A stretch of 64,000 nt of DNA from Lewinellaceae bacterium (lineage in GTDB: Bacteria > Bacteroidota > Bacteroidia > Chitinophagales > Saprospiraceae): positions 3,675,001 through 3,739,000 of the forward strand of contig JACJXX010000001.1 of the NCBI GenBank assembly GCA_020636435.1, read 5' to 3'. This document shows positions 42,707-51,297 of this stretch, piece after piece. The translations under genes and the position numbers were made by a program. The notes below the pieces were generated by a model. The model was not told the origin of the DNA, searched no databases, and saw only the letters and a program-made list of their open reading frames with translations. Every line of letters begins with the position of its first letter. Positions within the stretch are counted from its first letter, which is position 1.

Positions 42707-44182
42707 TTGGCAAAAAAAGTTGTCGTCATCGGTTCCGGCTTTTCGGGCCTTTCCGCCGCCTCCAACCTGGCGCAGAAGGGGTACGATGTCACTATCCTGG
42801 AGAAGAACGCTATCCCCGGCGGGCGAGCCCGCAAATTTGAGGAAAAAGGCTTTATGTTCGACATGGGCCCCAGCTGGTACTGGATGCCGGATGTGTTCGA
42901 ACAATACTTCGCCCATTTCGGCAAAAAGCCCTCCGATTATTACGAGTTGAAGCGGCTCGATCCTTCCTATAGTATTTTTTTCGGCAAGGACGATGTGATG
43001 GAGGTGCCGGCTGATATGGCCGCGCTGGAAGCGATGTTCGAACGCTACGAACCGGGCAGCAGCCAAAACCTCCGCAAATTCCTTGCCGAGGCGCAGTACA
43101 AGTATGAGGTCGGGATGCGGGAGTTCGTCCACAAGCCCGGGCATTCCATTCTGGAATTTGCCGACCTGCGGGTCTTGTCCAGCCTGTTCCGCCTGCAGAT
43201 GTTCACCTCCATGTCTTCCCACGTGCGGAAGCTTTTTAAAAATGAACAGCTGATCCAACTCCTGGAATTTCCCGTCCTCTTCCTGGGCGCCACCCCGGAG
43301 AATACGCCGGCCATGTACAGCCTGATGAACTACGCCGACATGGCGCTGGGCACCTGGTATCCGATGGGCGGCATGCACAAGATTATCGAGGGCATGGTGA
43401 GCCTGGCGGAGGAACTGGGCGTAAAAATCCACCTCAACCAGGAAGTGAAGCAGATTTATGTGCCGAACGGACACGCTTCCAAGGTGGTCACCCAGGATGC
43501 GGAATACCATGCCGACATCGTGGTTGGCGGCGCCGACTACCACCACGTCGAACAGCACCTCCTGCAGCCCGAACACCGGACCTACACGGAACGTTACTGG
43601 AATAAGCGGACCATGGCGCCTTCTTCCCTGCTCTTCTACCTCGGCATCGGCAAAAAGCTGGAGAGCCTGCACCACCACAACCTCTTCTTCGACGCCGACT
43701 TCAAGAAACACGCCGTGGAAATCTACGATGACCCGAAGTGGCCGGCCGAGCCGTTGTTCTACGTCTGCGCCCCTTCAGTAACCGACCCCAGCGTGGCGCC
43801 GGCAGGCAAAGAAAACCTGTTCGTGCTGATCCCCCTTGCCCCTGGCCTGGAAGATAGCGAGGAGCAGCGCGAGAAGTACTTTGATATCGTAATGGATCGC
43901 CTGGAAGATTTGACCGGCCAGGAAATTCGCAAGCATATTGTGTACAAGCGGTCGTTTGCGCACGAGGACTTCGAGAAAGACTACCACGCCTACAAGGGCA
44001 ACGCCTACGGCCTGGCCAACACCCTGCTGCAGACCGCCTTTCTGAAACCGAAACTGAAAAGCAAAAAGGTGAGCAACCTGTACTATACCGGCCAGCTTAC
44101 CACGCCCGGCCCCGGAGTGCCCCCCTCGCTGATCTCCGGGCAGGTCGTTGCCAATGAAATATATAAAGCCATGAAACCTTGA
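42707..44182 (+). CDS. crtI: Phytoene desaturase
   Basis: The 491-residue FAD-dependent desaturase has the dinucleotide motif KKVVVIGSGFSGLSAASNLAQKGYDVTILEK at the N-terminus and the carotenoid-desaturase C-terminal signature YYTGQLTTPGPGVPPSLISGQV. It introduces double bonds into phytoene to give lycopene or a similar product. No in-frame ATG lies at the expected place: the ATG at 42697 is in another frame, so the TTG at 42707 is the likely start. It is followed 37 bp later by crtB. Confidence 0.95.
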   Translation: MAKKVVVIGSGFSGLSAASNLAQKGYDVTILEKNAIPGGRARKFEEKGFMFDMGPSWYWMPDVFEQYFAHFGKKPSDYYELKRLDPSYSIFFGKDDVMEVPADMAALEAMFERYEPGSSQNLRKFLAEAQYKYEVGMREFVHKPGHSILEFADLRVLSSLFRLQMFTSMSSHVRKLFKNEQLIQLLEFPVLFLGATPENTPAMYSLMNYADMALGTWYPMGGMHKIIEGMVSLAEELGVKIHLNQEVKQIYVPNGHASKVVTQDAEYHADIVVGGADYHHVEQHLLQPEHRTYTERYWNKRTMAPSSLLFYLGIGKKLESLHHHNLFFDADFKKHAVEIYDDPKWPAEPLFYVCAPSVTDPSVAPAGKENLFVLIPLAPGLEDSEEQREKYFDIVMDRLEDLTGQEIRKHIVYKRSFAHEDFEKDYHAYKGNAYGLANTLLQTAFLKPKLKSKKVSNLYYTGQLTTPGPGVPPSLISGQVVANEIYKAMKP

Positions 44183-44219
44183 TGGCAAGCCAGCGCCATC
44201 AGACTAACCGAATAACGCT

Positions 44220-45056
44220 ATGATGGAATTGTTTAACCAGGTTTGCGAGGAGTGCAGCCAGCACATCACTAAGCGCTACAGCACCTCCTTTTCCATGGGC
44301 ATCCGGGCCTTCGACCGGCGCTTGCGGGCGCCCATCTACGCCGTCTACGGATTTGTCCGCTTTGCGGACGAGATCGTAGACACCTTCCACGATTTTCCCA
44401 AGGCGAAGCTCCTGCAGCGTTTCCGGGAGGATACCTACCGCGCCATTGAAGAGGGCATCAGCCTCAACCCGGTGCTGCACGCCTTCCAGGCCACTGTGCA
44501 CAAGTACCAGATCGAACGGGAGCTGATCGACGCCTTCCTGGACAGCATGGAAATGGACCTCCACCACGACCGCTATCACGACAGTCTTTACAAGCAGTAC
44601 ATCTACGGCTCTGCCGAAGTCGTCGGCCTGATGTGCCTGCGCGTCTTCTGCGAAGGGGACGAAGCCTTGTACCAGCGCCTGAAAGCGCCTGCCTGCAGCC
44701 TGGGCAGCGCTTTCCAGAAGGTCAACTTCCTGCGCGACATGAAGAGCGACTTCGACGAGCGGGGGCGGGTGTATTTCCCGGGCGTAGATTTTACCCGTTT
44801 CACCAACGAAGACAAGCTGGCCATTGAGGCGGACATCAAGCAGGATTTCGACGATGCCTACAAGGGCATTGTTCAACTGCCCAAAGGCGCCCGTTTTGGC
44901 GTCTATCTGGCCTACATCTATTACATCAACTTGTACAAGAAGATAAAAAATGCCCCGGCAGCGCGGGTGACGGAGGAGCGCATCCGGGTGCCGAACCGGA
45001 GAAAAGCAGTGCTATTGTTCAGCTCGGCATTGCGCAATAGCCTGAATTTGTTGTAG
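44220..45056 (+). CDS. crtB: Phytoene synthase
   Basis: The 278-residue protein is of the squalene/phytoene synthase family. Both aspartate-rich motifs are present: VRFADEIVDTF near residue 41 and NFLRDMKSDFDERGRVYFP near residue 168. It condenses two geranylgeranyl diphosphates to phytoene, the first committed step to carotenoids. The order crtI-crtB-crtYcd indicates an operon, though repeats separate crtB from the cyclase. Confidence 0.95.
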   Translation: MMELFNQVCEECSQHITKRYSTSFSMGIRAFDRRLRAPIYAVYGFVRFADEIVDTFHDFPKAKLLQRFREDTYRAIEEGISLNPVLHAFQATVHKYQIERELIDAFLDSMEMDLHHDRYHDSLYKQYIYGSAEVVGLMCLRVFCEGDEALYQRLKAPACSLGSAFQKVNFLRDMKSDFDERGRVYFPGVDFTRFTNEDKLAIEADIKQDFDDAYKGIVQLPKGARFGVYLAYIYYINLYKKIKNAPAARVTEERIRVPNRRKAVLLFSSALRNSLNLL

Positions 45057-45070
45057 ATAGGCCAGGCAAG

Positions 45071-45195
45071 GGCAACCCGTCTAGCGTTGGACAATAGTTG
45101 TCGGGGTTGTGTACGGTGTACGGGTCCAACGGTGGCTCGGGGCTGTGTACAGTGGACGAAGCACCACCTGGCTGTCTAACCTTAGAACGGTAGCC
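45071..45195. repeat. Repeat H, short diverged copy
   Basis: The ends ggcaacccgtctagcgttgg and ctgtctaaccttagaacggt...agcc resemble the ends of the 194 bp units at 2501 and 3196. The inside contains gtgtacggtgtacgggtcca. About 70 bp of the longer unit is missing. It lies between crtB and the lycopene cyclase gene. Confidence 0.72.
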
Positions 45196-45260
45196 CAGGC
45201 AAGGAACGAGGGTTTTAGTTAGGAAAAGCCTGCTTAATGCCCTTCCAAATCGGAGAAAAT

Positions 45261-45292
45261 TTCCCCCGCTGGCGGGGGTTAGGGGGTGGATC
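45261..45292. repeat. Repeat G, single arm (cccccgctggcggggg)
   Basis: The short hairpin cccccgctggcgggggttag is followed by ggggtggatc. The same wording occurs in the two-armed repeat at 57865-57946. It lies 46 bp before the crtYcd start. Confidence 0.7.
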
Positions 45293-45337
45293 AAGGTTCA
45301 ATAAAAAAACTATTCTACTTTCTGAATACGCACTTTT

Positions 45338-46192
45338 ATGGAGTCACCAGCCACAACACAGAAAAAGGCAGCCGCCCGTTCCCCAAACACCTGGTTAAAA
45401 GCCGCCCTTATCGCCTTGCCCATTCTGCTGGTTGGCCTACAGTGGCTCACCGACGACGTACGCCCCGGCAACCTGCTGATGGATGTTCCGAAAGTGCACT
45501 TGCTGCCCTGGCTGGAAACGCGCTGGGTGTATTTCTACCTGCACCTCTTCACCTTCGTCCCCGTTTTTGTGCTCAGCTTCGACAAAAACGTACATTACTA
45601 CAAAAAGTGGAAGCCCCTGCTGCCTGCCATTGCCATTGTGGGAGCCGTATTTATTCTGTGGGATGTATTCTTCACAGTGAAAGGCGTGTGGGGGTTCAAC
45701 GAGCGGTACTTTGCCGGGATCACCTTTCTTAGCCTGCCGGTTGAGGAGTGGTTGTTCTTCTTCACGGTGCCTTTCGCCTGCATTTTCATCTACGAATGCC
45801 TCAACTTTTACCTCAAGCCCGACCTGCTGGCCCGCATCGAGCGGCCGATGACGCTGGCCATGATCGTCGTTTTCCTGGCGGTTGGCTTCCTCTTCTGGGG
45901 GCGGCTGTACACGAGTACTACCTTTCTGCTGGCGGGCTTCTTCGTTCTCTACCATTTCCTCTTTCTCGACGGCGCTTACCGCAGCCGTTTTTACCTGGCT
46001 TTCCTGGCGAGTTTCCTTCCTTTTCTCCTGGTCAATGGCGTCCTGACCGGAGGCTACACCGGGCAGCCGGTGGTGATCTACAACCCGGAGGAGTATCTGG
46101 GCATCCGCATCACTTCAGTCCCTTTGGATGATGCGGCGTATGGTTTTTTGTTGCTGTTTGGGGTGGTGACGTTGTATGAGTTATGGCGATAG
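45338..46192 (+). CDS. crtYcd: Lycopene cyclase, CrtYc/CrtYd-like fused type
   Basis: The 284-residue integral membrane protein carries two lycopene-cyclase-type repeats. The first contains FYLHLFTFVPVFVLSFDKNVHYYKKWK and FNERYFAGITFLSLPVEEWLFFFTVPF near residues 65-145. The second contains ITSVPLDDAAYGFLLLFGV near the C-terminus. The PVEEWLFF and PLDDAAYGF motifs carry the acidic residues of the heterodimeric-type cyclases, here joined as one chain. It should cyclise lycopene ends, giving beta rings. It completes the carotenoid set. Confidence 0.9.
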   Translation: MESPATTQKKAAARSPNTWLKAALIALPILLVGLQWLTDDVRPGNLLMDVPKVHLLPWLETRWVYFYLHLFTFVPVFVLSFDKNVHYYKKWKPLLPAIAIVGAVFILWDVFFTVKGVWGFNERYFAGITFLSLPVEEWLFFFTVPFACIFIYECLNFYLKPDLLARIERPMTLAMIVVFLAVGFLFWGRLYTSTTFLLAGFFVLYHFLFLDGAYRSRFYLAFLASFLPFLLVNGVLTGGYTGQPVVIYNPEEYLGIRITSVPLDDAAYGFLLLFGVVTLYELWR

Positions 46193-46282
46193 GGGATGGC
46201 TCCCGGGGCCTGTTTATTTCCTGAACGGTCCATTTCTATCGTTTATATTTATTTTCAGGTTCTGAAGCTATTGTAATTTCAA

Positions 46283-47218
46283 TTATTTCGAATCGTTTTT
46301 TTTAACCCATTCTTTAACTAAAACCGGCAACCTGTCTTTTACTTCCTTTCCAAAAATAACTTCACTAATGATGCCCATATGCAGCATGTCTATCATCCTG
46401 CACAAATAGGATTTTCCCTGAATCCACCAGGTATAATAGGCATCGACAAATAGATAGTGATTAATTTCTTTTCCTAATGAAGATTTAATTTCAAAAAGTT
46501 CCATCCCATCTAATAATGATTCATAAACGCCATCTGCCACTCTACTGCCAAAGGTTGTCGTAAAATAATACTCTTTAATCTCCCAAATTGATATAGGATT
46601 CACAATACTTGGATATGCACCATCGACAGTTCTTGACAAAATTCTCACTGGATAGTTATTCTCCGTGAATAAAGCAAGTTTTCTGGGGTCATGATCGAAA
46701 AAAGAACCTTTCAGGTTTTGTTCAATAAGCATATTGATAATCGATGTGAAATATGCAATTACTTTCTTATTTCCTTTTTGTTTGTTCATGGGAAACTCAA
46801 TTGTTGGGTTGGTCTTTTTTTTTAATAGGATGAACTCGGCTTGTGCCGACTTAAAGTCCATTAGGTTACCTTCTACTTTATTATTCAAAATAAATGCTCT
46901 GTATTTTAGATAATCTGACATCTTCAAACACATGTCTGTAGGACTTCCATCTTTTTTCATCACATAAGTGGTACTGAATGATTCCCTTTTAAAGAAATCA
47001 ATGATTTCCTGTGTTGTGTAAGATTTTACTTCCGGGATAGAAGCCTTCATCTTCTTTAAAAAGCTCTTAATCTTGTCAATTTCAGGTGGGACGGTAATGT
47101 TATCCTTCAGATTTAGTCCTTTGGGTAGAGAATTGCTGTACCCCTTTTGATTAGATAAATATTTGATATTTGCCCAAAATTCTAACGGCAAATTTGTAAA
47201 TCTAGAATCTGGTTTCAT
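46283..47218 (-). CDS. Putative type II restriction endonuclease
   Basis: The 311-residue protein is AT-rich in DNA composition and shares a module with a DNA methylase and a controller. A segment around residues 210-250 (NPISIWEIKEYYFTTTFGSRVADGVYES, then LDGMELFEIKSSLGKE) contains acidic and lysine residues placed as in PD-(D/E)XK nucleases. I cannot name its recognition sequence. Its start overlaps the controller gene by 17 bp, so the two are translated together. The identification rests strongly on context. Confidence 0.75.
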   Translation of the reverse strand: MKPDSRFTNLPLEFWANIKYLSNQKGYSNSLPKGLNLKDNITVPPEIDKIKSFLKKMKASIPEVKSYTTQEIIDFFKRESFSTTYVMKKDGSPTDMCLKMSDYLKYRAFILNNKVEGNLMDFKSAQAEFILLKKKTNPTIEFPMNKQKGNKKVIAYFTSIINMLIEQNLKGSFFDHDPRKLALFTENNYPVRILSRTVDGAYPSIVNPISIWEIKEYYFTTTFGSRVADGVYESLLDGMELFEIKSSLGKEINHYLFVDAYYTWWIQGKSYLCRMIDMLHMGIISEVIFGKEVKDRLPVLVKEWVKKNDSK

Positions 47219-47459
47219 TTAAGTTTTCTTCAAATTTTTTTGTGAATTCTGTTAGAGTAATGCCCAATGCTTCAACAATTTTCTTCAATTCGATTACATC
47301 AATCCTCCGTTCCCCATTCTCAATTTTGCTAATAAAGGATTGCGGGACATCCAATTTCCTGGCAAGGTCGATTTGCCTCATACCAACCCCTATCCTCAAA
47401 CTGTACAGTGTATTGAGAAGTGTCTTATGTTCTTTACTGTTTAAGCTTTTATCCATCAA
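47202..47459 (-). CDS. Helix-turn-helix controller protein of the R-M system
   Basis: The 85-residue XRE-type regulator has the helix-turn-helix LRIGVGMRQIDLARKLDVPQSFISKIENGERRIDVIEL. This matches the C proteins that delay restriction endonuclease synthesis until methylation is complete. It lies just upstream of, and overlaps, the endonuclease gene, and it faces the divergent methylase gene across an 83 bp space holding candidate operator repeats. Confidence 0.88.
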   Translation of the reverse strand: MMDKSLNSKEHKTLLNTLYSLRIGVGMRQIDLARKLDVPQSFISKIENGERRIDVIELKKIVEALGITLTEFTKKFEENLNETRF

Positions 47460-47471
47460 ACATAAAAGTAA

Positions 47472-47504
47472 ATCCTAAACCGGGATATGCCATATTAGGA
47501 TATG
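47472..47504. promoter_or_regulatory. Candidate controller-protein operator (C-box)
   Basis: Two adjacent inverted repeats, atcctaaaccgggat (47472-47486) and catattaggatatg (47491-47504), also carry the heptamer ggatatg twice, 15 bp apart. They sit between the divergent controller and methylase genes, which is where C-boxes occur. No binding data exist. Confidence 0.6.
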
Positions 47505-47542
47505 AACACCATTTTCTCTATCTTGCCCCTAAACCCTGATGT

Positions 47543-48421
47543 ATGCAGTTGTCATTAGATAGTAAATTCGCTACCTACATACCTCCAAAATCCCAACTCC
47601 TGAAGTGGGTTGGAAACAAACAGCGGTTTGCCGGCGAAATTGCCCGGTTTTTCCCGGTCAAGTTTGGCACTTTCTTTGAACCCTTCTTAGGCAGCGGCGC
47701 AGTCATGGCAACCGTTTCGCCACAGCGTGGAGTAGGTTCTGATGTATTTAAACCGCTTATGGAAATCTGGAAGAAGCTGCAATCTGACCCGGAGGGCCTG
47801 ATCAGCTGGTATGCAGAGAGAAGGAATAGGCTGGAAAAAGAAGATAAAAAAGCAGTTTATGAAAAGGTAAAAGCTTCATTCAATGCCAACCACAATGGAG
47901 CGGATTTTTTGTTTCTAACGCGTTCTTGTTACGGCGGGATCATCAGGTTTAGAAAATCAGATGGATATATGAGTACGCCATGTGGCGTTCATGAACCCAT
48001 TTCCGTTCATACATTTTCGAAGCGGGTAAAAGAGTGGCACCAAAGGTTGAAAAATGTAAATTTCCTCGCCATTGATTACAAAGAGGCATTTGATATGTCA
48101 AAGGAAGGAGATCTGATATATTGCGACCCACCTTATAGCCATAGCCAAAGCATTCTGTACGGCGCACAGGACTTCAATCTGTCAGGTTTGTTTGAAAAAA
48201 TCCAGGAAGTCAAAGAAAAAGGAGTTAAAGTGGTGTTAAGCATCGACGGTAAAAAGAAATCAGGGAATTATTTATGCGACCTCCCAATTCCGGAAGGGCT
48301 TTTTGAAGAAGAAATTTATGTCCGCGTTGGGAGGTCCATGTTGAGAAGGTTTCAAATGGAAGGGCAAACTCTGGAATCAGAGATGGTCTCTGACCGGCTT
48401 TTGTTAACCTATTCTACCTAA
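47543..48421 (+). CDS. DNA adenine methylase (D12/Dam class)
   Basis: The 292-residue N6-adenine methyltransferase has motif X/I region LLKWVGNKQRFAGEIARFFP and FFEPFLGSGAVMA (AdoMet binding) near residue 47. The catalytic motif IV, DLIYCDPPYSHSQS (DPPY), lies near residue 190. It protects the host DNA at the site cut by the adjacent endonuclease. It is transcribed divergently from the controller and endonuclease genes. Confidence 0.95.
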   Translation: MQLSLDSKFATYIPPKSQLLKWVGNKQRFAGEIARFFPVKFGTFFEPFLGSGAVMATVSPQRGVGSDVFKPLMEIWKKLQSDPEGLISWYAERRNRLEKEDKKAVYEKVKASFNANHNGADFLFLTRSCYGGIIRFRKSDGYMSTPCGVHEPISVHTFSKRVKEWHQRLKNVNFLAIDYKEAFDMSKEGDLIYCDPPYSHSQSILYGAQDFNLSGLFEKIQEVKEKGVKVVLSIDGKKKSGNYLCDLPIPEGLFEEEIYVRVGRSMLRRFQMEGQTLESEMVSDRLLLTYST

Positions 48422-48452
48422 TTCCCTTGCCTTTTAGAGCACATAGGCCGAC

Positions 48453-49955
48453 TTAGCCATCAGCATCCGGTTTGTATTGTCCCAACAACAACACCCCCAC
48501 CCCCGCCGGCATCAACAAAGAAACCCCAAACAGCCCCTCGTAATAATAGGGCAAAAATCCCATCGCTCCCCAAAACAGCGTTCCCTGCAAAAACAGCAAC
48601 AGCTCGCTGCCGAAGAAACCCGCCAGCAGCAGCCCCAGCCCCAGCCTGGAAAGCCGTGAGCGCAGGCTCAGCACCCCGTTGAGAGCAGCGTAGCCGAGGA
48701 TGAACTGCGTAACCACCCCCAACAGTACCAGATGAATAAAACCAATGACAAAATTGCGGATGGTATACGCCACCGTGGCAATGTGGGGAATGACTACCGC
48801 CGCCTGCATCACCACCTTCAGCGCAAAACAGGCGAAGGCGATCTTGATGAGCAGGAAGCCCCAGCCGCCCAGCTGTTGGTGCAATTCCCGGTGGCTTTTG
48901 ATCACCAGCAGGGCGAAGAACGCCATGGCGGCCAGCTGCAGGATGACGCCCAGGCTGTTGGTGGCAAAAACGATGGGCAGAGGCTCCGCCCAGGCCACCG
49001 CCAGGGCATAGGTGAAGAAAGTCGAAACGGCGAGCAGCCAGAAGAAAAGGCGGGCCAATCGGAGAGAATTTAAGTCGGAAGCGACCTTAAGGAGTCCCGT
49101 ACCGACAAAGGAGGTCGGGATGCGAAGTCGGAAGTCGGAAATGAACCAGGAATGCGCAGCAAAGGTCCGCTTCCCACTTCCCCCTTCCGACTTCCCCCTT
49201 CCGATTTCCCCCTTCCGATTTCCGACTTCCGACTTCCCACTTCCCACTTCCGACTTCCCACTTCCGATTTCCGACTTCCCACTTCCCACTTCCCACTTCC
49301 CACTTCCCACTTTCCACTTCCCACTTCCCACTTTCCCGCCCGTTCGTCCAAAGCCCAAAATATGCCGGCTTTCCAGGAGCTGGAAAAACAGCGCCAGCAC
49401 GGCAAAAGCAAACCAGCCGTTGAACTGGAAGTGCAGGTAGAACTGCACCGTCATGTAGTAGATGGCCTTCTGCTGCAATCCCAAAAGCATGATGGGGGGC
49501 ATCGCCCAAAGGGCCAGGGTGGAGAACAGCATGAACAGCAGGGCCGCCTTCACAAATAGCGCCGGCAAACCGCTTTGCCCCCGGATATCTCTCCAGAAGC
49601 GCCAGGCGAAAAAATAGGATGCCAGGCCGTGCAGCGTAGAAAACGCGATGGGCCAGGGGGCATAGCCTTGTATCGGAAAGGAGATGAGCATGCCAATGAC
49701 GGCAACCTGGCTCGCCAGGAAAACGTTCCGGTAAAATGTCGAACGCTGCTGCTCTTCCGACAGGAAAGCGCCCATCAATAAGGCATACAGCGCCAGGTAC
49801 ACCCAGCCCAGCATGGCCACATGGGAGTGCCCGTGCAGAAAATACCGGAACTTCAGCCAACTGATCTCTTCCACAAAGGCATACCGCAGCACTACCCCCA
49901 TGACGGCCGCAATGAAAAAGTTGGCCAGCGCAATACGAAACCACACTTTGGGCAT
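48453..49955 (-). CDS. Oxidase subunit I-like membrane protein with repeat insertion
   Basis: The 500-residue polytopic protein has the haem-ligand-like motif YFLHGHSHVAMLGWVYLALYALL at residues 38-60 and several further membrane spans. It resembles heme-copper oxidase subunit I relatives found near denitrification genes. Residues about 203-297 are not membrane sequence: they encode a seven-residue repeat (VGSGKWE, VGSGKSE, IGSGKSE and so on) produced by an inserted heptamer DNA repeat (49071-49358). Hydrophobic sequence resumes at RLARLFFWLLAVSTFF. The gene is next to cytochrome c and the nos cluster, suggesting an electron-transfer role. Whether the protein still functions is unclear. Confidence 0.75.
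   Translation of the reverse strand: MPKVWFRIALANFFIAAVMGVVLRYAFVEEISWLKFRYFLHGHSHVAMLGWVYLALYALLMGAFLSEEQQRSTFYRNVFLASQVAVIGMLISFPIQGYAPWPIAFSTLHGLASYFFAWRFWRDIRGQSGLPALFVKAALLFMLFSTLALWAMPPIMLLGLQQKAIYYMTVQFYLHFQFNGWFAFAVLALFFQLLESRHILGFGRTGGKVGSGKWKVGSGKWEVGSGKSEIGSGKSEVGSGKSEVGNRKGEIGRGKSEGGSGKRTFAAHSWFISDFRLRIPTSFVGTGLLKVASDLNSLRLARLFFWLLAVSTFFTYALAVAWAEPLPIVFATNSLGVILQLAAMAFFALLVIKSHRELHQQLGGWGFLLIKIAFACFALKVVMQAAVVIPHIATVAYTIRNFVIGFIHLVLLGVVTQFILGYAALNGVLSLRSRLSRLGLGLLLAGFFGSELLLFLQGTLFWGAMGFLPYYYEGLFGVSLLMPAGVGVLLLGQYKPDADG
49071..49358. repeat. Heptamer repeat D, copy 4, inside a coding region
   Basis: Dozens of imperfect cttcccacttccgacttccc heptamers run across 49150-49335. The right end is gtccaaagcccaa (49346-49358), matching the terminal repeat of copies 2 and 3, and the left side begins tttaagtcggaag like copy 3. 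All three frames of the minus strand stay open through it because no heptamer variant forms a stop codon. The exact left boundary is uncertain. Confidence 0.88.
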
Positions 49956-50103
49956 GGCAAAAAAATTTCAGTTTTCGGATGACCGCCAAGAGCTATGGGG
50001 TTGTGGATTATCCTTCCCCAAGAGAGAAAAGAGAAGCTCCGCTCTCGCGGAAGCCGGGAGCAATGGTATGTAAGCCATGCCCAGGGGATAATCCACAACA
50101 AAA

Positions 50104-50583
50104 CTAATTCCCCACCTCCTGGCCGTCGTTGGCGTACATAAATTCCAGCACGTCGCGGGCGTCGCCGATGGAGAGGTTCTGGTTGGGCATGCGCACCAGG
50201 CATTCCTTGAGCAGGGCCTGCGCTGCCGGGTCTTTTTCCAGCATGATGTCGACATTGGTGGTCATGTTCATGATCCACTCCGGCCTGCGGCGCTCGGTGA
50301 CGCCTTTCCAGCCCGGGCCGACGACGCGCTGGCCGCTGAGCTTATGGCAGGCTGCGCATTTCATTTCGTAGATGGCCTTGCCCTTTTCCACCATACCCGG
50401 CTTGAGCGGAGTATTTAGGGAAACTTGCTTGATCTCTCCAACGCCCTTGCCATCATCCGGCGCAGGTTCTTCGATCATGCTTTTGGGCGCCGGCTTGTCG
50501 GCGGATGAGGTGTCGCCCGATCCGCCGCAGGCGTAAACGAATATTGCTAGTGCAAAAGCGAGAAATATTGCTAAACGTTTCAT
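50104..50583 (-). CDS. Monohaem cytochrome c lipoprotein
   Basis: The 159-residue protein has a lipoprotein leader (LAIFVYACGGSG, cysteine near residue 19), a linker rich in P, D and K, and one class I cytochrome c domain. The haem site CAACH lies at residues 76-80 and a probable axial methionine in RMPNQNLS. It resembles small electron carriers that feed nitrous oxide reductase. It lies between the Rrf2 regulator and the oxidase-like membrane protein on the same strand. It probably shuttles electrons in the periplasm. Confidence 0.9.
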   Translation of the reverse strand: MKRLAIFLAFALAIFVYACGGSGDTSSADKPAPKSMIEEPAPDDGKGVGEIKQVSLNTPLKPGMVEKGKAIYEMKCAACHKLSGQRVVGPGWKGVTERRRPEWIMNMTTNVDIMLEKDPAAQALLKECLVRMPNQNLSIGDARDVLEFMYANDGQEVGN

Positions 50584-50710
50584 GGTTGTGATTTAACGAG
50601 TTGATGAACTAAAAAAAATTGTTGTTTGGAACCCGCCTGTATCGTTTATGTCATTTTATTATTTGAGTAATAATTAGGTAAGCCACCTTCCCTCCTTCCA
50701 ATTTCCGTCC

Positions 50711-50815
50711 CCGGCCTCCGTCCGTCGTAGGCCGGACTACGATCCGCCGGAGACGGAGGCGGGGCCTCACTGCGTTCGGCTTCCCACTTCCGATTTCCCA
50801 TTTCCGCCTTTTCAC
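50711..50815. repeat. Palindrome plus degenerate heptamers
   Basis: The stem cggcctccgtc / gacggaggcgg spans 50712-50763 around a 'gtcgtaggccggactacgat' loop with its own small stem. It is followed by a degenerate heptamer run (cttcccacttccgatttccc) to 50815. It fills most of the 233 bp gap between the cytochrome c gene and the Rrf2 gene. Confidence 0.65.
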
Positions 50816-50816
50816 T

Positions 50817-51242
50817 TCATATCTTCTGTTCTTCTCTTTCGATGCGTTTGGCCAGGTCGCCGATGGCCTGGTGCTTTAGCTGATAGTGCAACCCTTCCCG
50901 GTAGGCAAAAGCCTGAATGTGCAGCGGGCAGGGGTTGTCCGGCGAACAAACCGGCAAGCCCAGTATGCAGGCGTTGAACACATCCGGCCCGTCGATGCAT
51001 TCCACCACGTCTTTCAAATTGGCTTCCAGGTTTTGCTCGCTGAGGTAAAAGCCTCCGCTGGGCCCCTTGGCCGAGGAGATCAGGTTGTTTCTGGAAAGCT
51101 GCTGCAGGATTTTCGCCAGAAAGTACTTCGGCACATCCAAAGCGGCAGCTATTTCCTTTACGCCAACCTTTTTCCCCTTGCTGGCGTGAACCGCCAGGTA
51201 AAGGACCGCTCGTATCGCATATTTGCACGCCTGGCTAAACAT
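50817..51242 (-). CDS. Rrf2 family regulator, probable Fe-S sensor
   Basis: The 141-residue protein has a winged helix (EIAAALDVPKYFLAKILQQLSRNNLISSAKGPSGGFYL). It carries three cysteines at residues 92, 99 and 105 with a histidine at 108 (ACILGLPVCSPDNPCPLH), the arrangement used by IscR/NsrR-type proteins to hold an iron-sulfur cluster. In this position, facing nosZ, it is a good candidate for a nitric oxide or redox sensor controlling the nos genes. Repeated sequences in the gap to nosZ could be its binding sites. Confidence 0.9.
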   Translation of the reverse strand: MFSQACKYAIRAVLYLAVHASKGKKVGVKEIAAALDVPKYFLAKILQQLSRNNLISSAKGPSGGFYLSEQNLEANLKDVVECIDGPDVFNACILGLPVCSPDNPCPLHIQAFAYREGLHYQLKHQAIGDLAKRIEREEQKI

Positions 51243-51297
51243 AGGTTATGGTTTTTGAAAGCCAATTTTTGTGCAAGGTATAATAAAAAATAATAAA

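Noticed and set aside
42697..42950. ATG at 42697 as the crtI start
   Set aside because: It is in a different frame from the desaturase; the in-frame TTG at 42707 directly precedes the conserved nucleotide-binding motif.
49150..49335. Tandem array considered as a CRISPR
   Set aside because: The units are 7 bp and contiguous, with no unique spacers of regular length.
49087..49989. Additional minus-strand frames through the heptamer array
   Set aside because: All frames stay open because the heptamers lack stop codons; only the frame with haem-type and membrane segments on both sides is credible.
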